Part shown: positions 55,875 through 64,000 of the stretch, one piece after another
Layout of the letters: every line of letters starts with the position of its first letter
Position numbering within the stretch: position 1 is the stretch's first letter
Notes under the pieces: generated by a model
What the model saw: only the letters and a program-made list of their open reading frames with translations
What the model was told of the DNA's origin: nothing
The model's database searches: none
Assembly: GCA_027475525.1 (NCBI GenBank)
Contig: JAMWFC010000090.1
Location: 62,001-126,000, forward strand
DNA from: Macrolepiota albuminosa
Taxonomy: Eukaryota > Basidiomycota > Agaricomycetes > Agaricales > Agaricaceae
DNA: 64,000 nt
Direction: 5' to 3'
Position numbers and translations under genes: made by a program

Positions 55875-55973
55875 TGCCCTCTGCAAGGCTCGAACTTGCG
55901 ACCTCAGGATTACATATACAAATATGTCATATTTCTATGAGACCTGCGCTCTAGCCAACTGAGCCAAGAAGGC
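55875..55973 (-). tRNA. tRNA-Met(CAT), elongator type, with intron
   Basis: The minus strand starts GCCTTCTTGGCTCAGTTGG (acceptor and D arm). The CAT anticodon is at 55939-55937. The T arm reads GCAAGTTCGAGCCTTGC and the 3' acceptor strand AGAGGGC pairs with the 5' end over 7 bp (one G-T). An AT-rich intron of about 25 nt sits one base 3' of the anticodon, the normal nuclear position. Internal boxes A and B are intact. An initiator tRNA is unlikely because the first pair is G-C rather than A-U. Confidence 0.93.
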
Positions 55974-56074
55974 CGGATGATAACTTCACAACCGACATAG
56001 AGTCGATGTGGTTAGACTTATGTTTACCACTTGGTCTCCATTTAAGTTAAGGATCCATCAACACCCAAGTACTG

Positions 56075-56228
56075 CTGTTTGAACTTTTATGTACGGGTCC
56101 AAAATTTCACTATTACTGTCTGAATGGGCTCCCTAAAGGGCTCCTTGCCCACTGTTTGAACTTTTATGTACGGGTCCAAAATTTCACTATTACTGTCTGA
56201 ATGGGCTCCCTAAAGGGCTCCTTGCCCA
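56075..56228 (+). repeat. perfect 77-bp tandem duplication
   Basis: 56075-56151 and 56152-56228 are identical. The unit starts CTGTTTGAACTTTTATG and ends GGGCTCCTTGCCCA. Identity without drift implies a recent event or an assembly artefact. Confidence 0.95.
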
Positions 56229-56852
56229 GTAAAATATGTCTGCCGAAGTCAGTTATATATCAGAATCCTGGAACTGCTAATCGATTCAAGCAGATATACT
56301 TTAGGTGAATCCAAGATCGGCACCTCTGAGCTACTTATTTGTAAACTGTGTTAAAGTAAAACTTTCACGAGGCCAATGTGCACAGAGTCGCAGGACTCAC
56401 GTGCTCACCCACTAGGGAGCGAGTTGAGACATTGGTATTCTTTCCAATCTCAACGCTTACTCCCTAGGTGGGTTTCCTACTTACCTACTTACTTCCCGAA
56501 TCTCAACGCTCGTAGTACTGCGACGTAGTATATTTTGTTATTAAATAAACACGGGACCGGCTCTACCGAGCTCTCCCCATTTGGACCCGGTACAAATTTC
56601 TCCTCCTTGCTTATTGTTTTCTCTCTTCTTACGACGTCAGAAGCTCATTGGACATCCATAATCAAGCATAGCTTGCTTATGACGTATGGAACCACAACCT
56701 CGAGTTCCAGAGACTGATCCAAACTTTCAAACTTTACGATTCCATACCTAGGAAACCTTCGTCCTATCACTGAGCTGAAGCAGCACTATTACTTTGCCAG
56801 AACCTAAAGGAAGTAAATATCTCTCGCTCATCATTGTTACAGCGTGAAAAGC

Positions 56853-59068
56853 TTACTGGCATCGTTGCAGCAGTGGACTCGATGTTTGAACAGCACGAAC
56901 GTCTGGCAGGCCACTCTCAGTCATATTAAACAGCATTTCGTTCTTCCCCATCCACAGAGCCCAGTTCGGGGTGATCGTTGGGGATGACTTCTGGTTAGGG
57001 TTCAGTGACACTGCGAAGTCCAAGAAAGAGTGTGAGAAGGCTTTGACGAAGTCGGCATTGTTGAAGAGTGGCGGTCCATTCCTGCAGACAACCAAATCAA
57101 TAGAATCAAAGTGCCACTCCGGACAAGAAGAACTGTGCATACGTCGGGTAATAGTATGCTACATCATTTCCATGGATACCGGGCGGAATGGCAAATTCCG
57201 TCTTTACACAATTCAGGTAGCATCCGGTATATACATTTTTCCTTTAGTGGGCTACTAACCTTGTAACCTTGACCATCAAATGCCTGCAACATGAAATAAG
57301 TGGGGCAGATGAAGATGGCTACATGGCGGTGAGTATCCACAATACTTGAGAACACAATTTTACCTTCGCCCATAATCGCCGTGACCTGGAACAGAGGTGT
57401 GCCAAGATTCTCATAGAGTGCTGTCGCGGCTACAATCTGTTTATCACTAAAATCAGGGAAAAGTTGTGCAACGTAGTTCGCCACATCGACGTCAACGGGA
57501 GTTGTCGGATCGATGAAAAGGGCTCCTTCAAAGGCGTTAGTAGCCGCTAGTATAATTTCCTGGATATATCCGAGATATATATAATTTCCCTGCCTTGTGT
57601 ATGAGAAAAATGAGAACGCACCCCGTTTATCCTTCTCTTTTTCAAAGCTTTGGTGACTCTTTCCTTTATCAGTGTACCGTCAACAACAGGAACGAACAAA
57701 AAGACCCCAAAGAATCCGCTGTTTCCTATATTCCCGTTGGCGGTCTCGAGAATTTGAGCATCAACGGTTCGAAGACAGTCAAGCGTATTCGACGCAGCGG
57801 AACAACTGGGTTCTATATTTGTACGAGACAGTCGTAGTCTCCTCGTAAAACTTACTTTGCTTGTGTAACTACCTCGCTGTATAGAGTCTATAAAGATATA
57901 TATCACTTATCGGACGGTGTTCAGATGTGTTGACTAACCTCGGGGATTCTGTGATCATATTTGTATTGGGAAGGTAGAAAGGTCGAGCTTGTGATTGCCG
58001 CTCGGAAGAGAGGAGGCGAAGTCCTGCCATCATTCGCCACGATATGTTGCATGACAGACCCAGCGCCTGAATTGAACAAGAAAAGCGAGCAATATTTCTC
58101 CTGTAATTTTGACCTACCTGCGGATTGGCCCCAGATCGCGACACGAGTCGGATCTCCATTGAAAAAGTGGATCTATACCATCTCTCCTCAGTCGTCGAAC
58201 CTATGTAGTTGGACATAGTTATACAAACGTTCTTCTGCACCCATTGAAGAGCAAATTGTTGATCCACTGTTGAAGGGTTTCAGGATGTACAAAAACTAGA
58301 AATGATTCGCATTACACAGCCCAACATTCAGGGCACCATTCTTCTTGACTTCTCTGCCAGCCAAGAAACCGAAGAGACCAAGACGGTATTGAATGACAAC
58401 AACAACGACCCCGCCATTGGCTTCATTGATGAGAGCATTCCCGTCATAGAAATCAGCGCCATTGAAGCCTGATGCACTTCCTGACATATAACCACCGCTG
58501 TGCAATTTTTGAGCGAAATATCAATCACTGAGGGATATGGTAATCACCCATGAATCCAGACGACAACTGGCAACTTTTTCGCCGATGAGATTTGTCCCGG
58601 GAGATAGACACTAGGAACATTCAGAAACCGACGGCGAACAAAATGGATGACTCACTTCAAGAAAAGACAATCTTCTGTGAAGGATAGATCCCGTTTTCTG
58701 TGGCTCTTCTTGTCTTTGAAAGGTGAAGTTGCTTGATTCCCCTGTCCAGAAAAAAAGCACGCAGAAGGTTCAGAATCAGCTGCTTGTGTTCCAGGTGTTG
58801 TAGCTGGGGGATGAGGCGGTTGCCACCGCAAAGAACCTTTAGAAAATGAGTTTTCATTTCATATTATCAATGTCAACCAGTATTGACCAGTAGGTGGGGC
58901 GGCATAACGTATTCCGAGGAATTGGGTCGTCCCTCGAGTGGCATTGAATGACCCAGCATACTTGGCATAACCAAGGTCAACCACAGGAGTGTATATGGCT
59001 GGATTGGCAACAACTTTCCAAGTCAAAAGAGTCAGAATAGCGCAAGAATAGCGCAAGAGAGAAGCCAT
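56853..59068 (-). CDS. secreted type-B carboxylesterase/lipase
   Basis: Twelve exons (59068-58888, 58836-58656, 58610-58548, 58497-58316, 58266-58229, 58172-58118, 58066-57939, 57872-57856, 57805-57622, 57559-57260, 57201-57125, 57081-56853) join to 544 aa, a usual length. A signal peptide is present (MASLLRYSCAILTLLTW). Then FLGIRYAAPPTG, SFTEDCLFLNVYLPG, the oxyanion loop WIHGGGYMSGSAS, the nucleophile elbow GQSAGAGS and the His block PPGIHGNDVAYYY. It hydrolyses ester bonds outside the cell; substrate unknown. Two donors are unusual (GTCCGG and GTTTGT), so exons 5 and 11 are less certain. Confidence 0.88.
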
Positions 59069-59360
59069 GGCTACTTAGATGGCCGACAACCAGATTTATA
59101 TGTTGGAGAGCATGACGTTCATGGCCCTTCATTCCCATGTAAACTTGAGGAAGCATCAAAGGCATAGCATGTTTAACTCAGATGTCGGCCCTGTCGGGCC
59201 GTTGGAGATCGAATGATTGGGTCAAATATGAATGGAAATCTTCCCTTCTTGAAAATTTGACACCACGGGCAGTAATAAGATCCCATGCCATAATGGGACA
59301 TTCTGATGAACACCGAAGGCAAGTCAGTTCGTGCTTCTTGATGGCACTTTAGGGAGGGTT

Positions 59361-59416
59361 ACTGATACGTCTGCCCTCACTCGAGGCAGACAGGTAGAGT
59401 CAAATAGTCCCAATAC
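59361..59416 (+). repeat. direct repeat R2, copy 1
   Basis: CTGATACGTCTGCCCTCACT then CGAGGCAGAC, matching 60551-60611 where the CpGs read TpG or CpA. Confidence 0.7.
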
Positions 59417-59967
59417 TCGAGAGGACAGGAAATAGGCCTAAGGGCAACGACCAGATTGGAGTATGATGATTCTCATGCCAAAAATAGAACCGCCAGATTT
59501 CCGATCCCCGTCCAACCGTACCTTCAAACCAACCTCCAAACCTCTCCACTTCATAGAGATGGAAGGAAATAGGGAGGCAGACTACAGTTTGTTGGAGGGC
59601 GAGGGAGAACGAGAACGAGAGGAAGAAGAAGAAGAAGATAACAAACAACACAGGCTGCCATTGGTTGGTACAGCGAGGAACACACACCACGGGAGGTTAA
59701 GGCATCCCGCGTACGAGTAGGCACCAGAAGAACATGAGCTTACGAGAAAACCCCAACAAGCCATCCGCATAATCCTCTTCATGATTCAACTGACTTACAT
59801 GCCACACAAAATATGCGAGGAAAATTGACGCAGCATTATAGCGCAACGATGATATATTCGTGTATAGTAAACAATAAAGTTATAAACTGGAGTCAATGTC
59901 GAGAGATATAAGTATAAGTAATATGATGACATAAGGTAAACAGCGCACCTGGAGTCAATGTCGAGAG

Positions 59968-60078
59968 ACCTCTGCAGTTGATCGGAATTCAAGGAAGGTC
60001 ACACGATCGCGTGACCTTCGTGTATTGGCGAGACCTACGTGTATAACCTTGACTAAGGCGAGAAGCGACTGCTGGCTA
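59968..60078 (+). repeat. direct repeat R1, copy 1 (CpG retained)
   Basis: About 110 bp from CCTCTGCAGTTGATCGG to GCGACTGCTGGCTA, matching 61618-61740. It keeps CpGs such as CACGATCGCGTGACC. Confidence 0.85.
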
Positions 60079-60550
60079 CGTTTATAATTACAGGGTGAGG
60101 AGGGAGGGTTGACAAAAAGGAGACTAAAGAATAGTTAAACTAATTGAGAATAAAAACCCTGAAATGTAATTATGAGTGAGAGGTTGATGCGACCTTCCCA
60201 TTGCATACTTACTTCAGCTATTTCATTGAATGCACAGAGAGAAGAAGACAGACGGGTCTGAAATAACTGAATTGATGAGTGAGTGAGGCTCACTGAGAGG
60301 ATGTGGCATGCGGTTTCACCAATGAAGTGCAACAATAAAAAGAAATATATGAGGAGAAAAGTGTGTCGCAATGGCTGTAGACATGATTTTTGGTGAGACC
60401 AATCTGAATATGTGAGAGAGTGGCATTGCACTCACCTGGGCAGGCACTGGGAAAGGAGATGGGCAGAGGAGAATGCTGCCCAGGATGTCTGAGACCATAT
60501 GCCATACTGATCCCAGCTCAGCATCTGCCAGACCCTGGCACCAAAACCGG

Positions 60551-60611
60551 TATTGATATGTCTGCCTCACTCAAAGCAGACAAAAAGAATACAAAAAGTC
60601 CCAAAATACCC
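60551..60611 (+). repeat. direct repeat R2, copy 2 (CpG-decayed)
   Basis: TTGATATGTCTGCCTCACT then CAAAGCAGAC; decayed partner of 59361-59416. Confidence 0.7.
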
Positions 60612-61617
60612 TAAGAACCGCTGAAAACTGTAAGTGTAAAAGAGTCAAAAACTGTAGACTCAGGACAAACTCACCAAAAAGAACCAACCCTGACCCACAA
60701 AGTGGCAACAAACCAGCTGACAAAGAGCAGTAAACATGTAGTCAGGAATAAGCAATCAAGCTTTGATGAGGTGGCAACAGCTGGTAGGTGGCTGTGTTTG
60801 GCAAGGACAAGATCTCAGCAATAGTCCCGAGATTGGCTCCCATCAAACACATTCACCAATCCATCATCCTGACACCCTAAACTTGTTGCATTCCCTGCCT
60901 ATAGCACCTTACCATGACCAGCCACATACCCAAGACCAAAGGATTGAGTGAGGAAATTAGGGAAGAAACGAGGGAGCCAAGGATACAAGAGTAGGGGAGG
61001 ATGGTTTAGCCAGAGAAGAGGTGGACAAACCATTAGCCAGGATGGCAGCTCTAGTAACTAAGCAACTGGGGCCCAGACTGGGTACCACTGTTCCGAGTGA
61101 TCAGGTGTGCAAACGAGGGCAAACCAATGACTAAAACATGAGGAGTACATGGTGGTCCATGCATCAGGAGAATAGATATAAAAGGGGAGGAATCATGAGG
61201 GAGTCGGGCAAGCAATTGCATTGTCATGGCTCAGAATCTCCAGGGAGCAGATATCTTAGGCCTACAAGCATTACAGTAGCTTCAGGCTTTTAGTAATAAT
61301 ACTTTATTGACCTAATTTTGAGTGCACTACGCAACATTCTCGATAAATCAATTAAAACTTATAATGCTTTATTACAACATGTGCATGTGTGTAACTTAAC
61401 CCCCCAGAACTTCGTGAACTGAGGTTTTATATTTTAAAATCTAAGTCCTGTTCAATTCCACTTGGACAACTTCAAAATAAAATAAAAAAACTTATATTTT
61501 GCATCAGTATCAGCTTTTGGTCAAGAGAGGCAAAGGTGAGGATGCATCTGGAAGGTTCCTCATCATGCAGAGGCCTCTGAAAACACTTCCACACCTGCGG
61601 TGCTTGCCTTTATGCTG

Positions 61618-61740
61618 ACCTCTGCAGTTGATTGGAATTCAAGGAATAGCGTTGAACTGGTCACACAATCATGTGACCTTCATGTATTGGCGAGACCTAC
61701 ATGTATAACCTTGACTAAGGCAAGAAGTGACTGCTGGCTA
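61618..61740 (+). repeat. direct repeat R1, copy 2 (CpG-decayed)
   Basis: Same order as 59968-60078 with a 12-base insertion (near AATAGCGTTGAACT). Where copy 1 has CACGATCGCGTGACC this copy has CACAATCATGTGACC, and GCGAGAAGCGACTG reads GCAAGAAGTGACTG. Confidence 0.85.
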
Positions 61741-62621
61741 AAGAAGGAGCTGGAAAGGAGTGAGGTGGGGTGGTGGAGGTGAAATGAAATGTTGCAGGAG
61801 CTGAGCTGATGGATGGATTAATGTTGGTGAGAAAATATAATGTGCAAGGCCATGAATAGAATGTTTATTGTTTGTGATTAATAGCAGTGAGATATAGAGC
61901 TGCCCATACACAGAGATTATTCCTCAAATATGTCCTCCAAGCTTTCAAAGTCCAACAACCTATTGCTATGATGATATCTTCTGAGAGGCCCAAGGAGGCA
62001 TAATAAGTAGTGCTGCCTGCTCTGGCAGAATGTTCTCCATAAGATTTTCTAAGGAATGAGAAGAGTTTGGCATCAAACCATGCCCAAGTTGGAATGGATC
62101 CATTGTGTCACAGAAATAGTGCAAATTTTGTACTGTGAATTGCATCACATTTAATCATATATTCATGTAGCAGGAGTACGGGATTGGTGAACTTGTGATG
62201 GGTGAACATGACCTGAGAACCCATAAAGAACCGGTCAGTCTTATGATAAGGTAGATGATATGATGCATAGCCTTCTGAAAAGGAGAGAGAAGATCACTTA
62301 ATAATCTTCCTCCAGTCTAAAGCTGCTTTAGACTTAATCACCAACTCTCCTGATTGATGGCATTGTCAGGGGATTCCTCATTTCTTCCTTCCTTCACTTC
62401 TTATCTTTTCACTCTCCTTTCATTCATTCTCTTATTTCTTCTGACATTATTTCATTTTACTGTTTCTATTCTTTCAACACTATCTGTTAGTACTATTCTC
62501 AGCCCTTGAGGTGCTCTGGTTCTTTAGCTACCATTCAGACAAGTGTGGGCCCCTCAGCACCACTTCCAGACTGCTTATATAAGCCAGAGTTTGCCAGAGT
62601 TTGCCCCTTATTTGTACAAGT

Positions 62622-62861
62622 GTTTGTGTAGGCAATTTTCGAGTTTTTAAGGTTTTGTTGTACTGTACAGTTGTTTCCCATGCTTCAGAGGCCCCAGAAG
62701 TGTCCAACCTGGCATAGGGAATCCCTAGACTTGTTCTCTTTGGATCTCCCTCTGCCAGGTGAGTAGCTATCATGATATTGTCAGTATATATTCTAATACA
62801 CTTTGGATCTCCCTCTGCCAGCTGTGTGACTGAGCCACAGCCTCTAGAGGTTGCCCTTACA
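62622..62861 (-). repeat. dispersed repeat family S, copy 2
   Basis: Partner of 10079-10260. A 21-bp string (GGCAGAGGGAGATCCAAAG and flanking bases) occurs twice, at 62738-62758 and 62801-62821, which explains the 63 bp of extra length. Its first bases (TGTAAGGG) provide the TAA that ends the adjacent recombinase frame. Confidence 0.75.
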
Positions 62862-64000
62862 GGCATGTATAAAATGCACATGACAAGATTGTTGTAAAAA
62901 GGAGGTCATCAAAGCAGTTATTTTTTCTTGCATGTGTTACAAAATGTAAAAGATGATGGAGACAAAGTAGGAGTTTTTGATAAACTGGATCTGCTTGAAT
63001 TTTCTTGGAACCTGTAATTGCTGCTTTTATTAAAGAATGAGATCTGTCTATGTCAAAGTCAGGATAAATGTTTTGTAAAAAATATCCTGCCCCAGACAGA
63101 TATTTTGGGCCTGAGGCAATATATCTTGATGTGAATGCGATGTATTTGGATAGTGTTTGTAAGGTAGGGTCCAATGGCAGACCATGAGAAGAGCAGAAAT
63201 AAATGTAGTCTTGTGCACCTGTGGCATAGCAGGAGGCAGTAGATTTTTCTATTGATTCAGCTTGCACTTGAAGTGTCCAGGCATCAAGATCGGCACTGGA
63301 CATTCACATAGAGACATCACAATGGTATGTGTCATACGTTGTACGGGAGCTTGCTTTGTGCCGTACCATACGTGTCCAGCGGAGTCTGCTACACTGGAGC
63401 AGAGCAGTCCCCACAGTGCTGTAGAATACAGAGCCATGGACGTGTCACAATGTGCTGTATGACACAGTCCATCCTTACCTGCAATATAACACACACATAA
63501 ATACATCCTAATTTTGATTATGATTCTAGTCACTGTCTTGATGACAGAGTTGTGCATGTCCTCAGATGCATCTAAGGAATTGAAAACCACCACTGCATCT
63601 AGGCTGTCTGTGAATACTAAGAGTATTTTTGGAGAGTGGTTGAAGAAAGCGACATGGTGAACTGCAGAGAGGATTGCTGCCAGTTTAAGGAAAAAGATAT
63701 CCACTTTCGGCTTTGATTCATCTGGGTTGAGCTGATATACATAGCTATTCCCTGCATAGACAAATGCTAGAGCAAATTTTAAACTTGCATCAGTCTACAA
63801 TACAAAGTCAGCAGATGAGTCATCTCAATGAGTTGTGTCAAGGAATCTGATTCCAACTGCAACATCTCCATGGCAAAACATTAAGAAGCCAATTAAGATG
63901 GCCAGTGAGACATTGCCAAACTCAGAGTAGAGGGCGATAGTTTGGAGTGTGGATGAATATGTCAATTTTTTCAATAATGTTGTCGATTGAGTTTTTAGTG
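62857..64000 (-). pseudogene. DIRS-like retroelement: RNase H and truncated tyrosine recombinase
   Basis: Minus strand from the right edge. An RNase H part comes first: TDASLKFALAFVYAG, KVDIFFLKLAAILSAVHH, LLVFTDSLDAVVVFNSLDAS, VCYIAGKD. It is typical of DIRS elements of basidiomycetes. After a 147-bp interruption a tyrosine-recombinase N-terminal domain follows (SADLDAWTLQVQAES, GAQDYIYFCSSHGLPLDPT, KYIAFTSRYI, FYTCL). It stops after 148 codons at the edge of repeat S, so the catalytic Arg/His/Tyr half is missing. RT lies beyond the window. A stop near 63825 also interrupts the RNase H frame. Non-functional. Confidence 0.8.
63324..63470. mobile_element. 147-bp MITE-like insertion in the DIRS element
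   Basis: It interrupts the join between RNase H (ending IAGKD) and the recombinase. The ends are inverted: GGTATGTGTCATAC at the left and GTATGACACAGTCC at the right, giving a 14-bp terminal inverted repeat with two mismatches. AT occurs on both sides and could be a 2-bp target duplication. CpGs are common inside and rare outside. No coding capacity. Confidence 0.55.

Larger units (their letters stand above)
55446..56852. other. intergenic region containing a tRNA gene and a tandem duplication
   Basis: Apart from the tRNA at 55875-55973 and the 77-bp tandem duplication at 56075-56228, nothing is supported. Confidence 0.6.
59069..62560. repeat. repeat-rich stretch with paired direct repeats
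   Basis: About 3.5 kb without a supportable gene. It includes two pairs of direct repeats (listed separately), a purine-rich stretch near 59.6 kb that yields a Glu/Arg-rich chance ORF, and an ATG-led frame near 61.23 kb (MAQNLQGADILGLQALQ, then TAG) that could be a retroelement Gag start. CpG content falls sharply after about 60.1 kb. Confidence 0.6.

Noticed and set aside
57337..57365. A possible 19-nt intron inside carboxylesterase exon 10
   Set aside because: Too short for an intron and the frame is open without it.
59463..59720. Glu/Arg-rich frame on the plus strand
   Set aside because: It comes from a purine-rich low-complexity stretch; no start context or homology is visible.

Overview
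The window is nuclear DNA of a filamentous basidiomycete, most likely an agaricomycete. The genes carry many short introns (mostly 45-60 bp). Two tandem genes encode DUF6533 proteins, a membrane family largely confined to Agaricomycetes. The mobile DNA is typical of these fungi: Ty3/Gypsy, a Helitron and a DIRS-like tyrosine-recombinase element. I cannot name the genus from sequence alone.

Layout. 1-4.25 kb: the 5' part of an apparently young Gypsy element (minus strand) running off the left edge. 4.3-9.7 kb: a second, decayed Gypsy element (minus). 9.7-11.4 kb: repeat-derived DNA. 11.5-37.0 kb is the first gene block: an AT-hook/SANT DNA-binding protein, a small secreted His/Lys-rich protein, urease, an acidic-tailed protein of unknown function, the exosome nuclease DIS3, a DENND6-like DENN protein, an RRM protein with a Gly/Met-rich tail, two tandem DUF6533 genes and a DUF4604 gene. 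37-48.6 kb: an AT-rich, CpG-poor repeat island around an almost complete but nonsense-interrupted Helitron. 48.7-59.1 kb is the second gene block: two tandem MFS transporters with matching exon structure, the histone chaperone SPT2, an intron-containing tRNA-Met(CAT) and a carboxylesterase. 59.2-64 kb: CpG-decayed repeats ending in a broken DIRS-like element that runs off the right edge.

Most gene models were built by joining exons by eye so that reading frame, GT/GC-AG sites and family motifs agree. Urease (13 exons, 838 aa), DIS3 (18 exons, 983 aa), both MFS genes (10 exons each), the carboxylesterase (12 exons), DENND6 (8 exons) and SPT2 (3 exons) all close in frame. The genes are mostly unrelated housekeeping or transport genes. 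I see no operon-like cluster and no defence or biosynthetic system. The most unusual structure is the 5' region of the Helitron: seven regularly spaced GTAAGT donor sites in a tandem repeat, with a start codon that is completed only by splicing.
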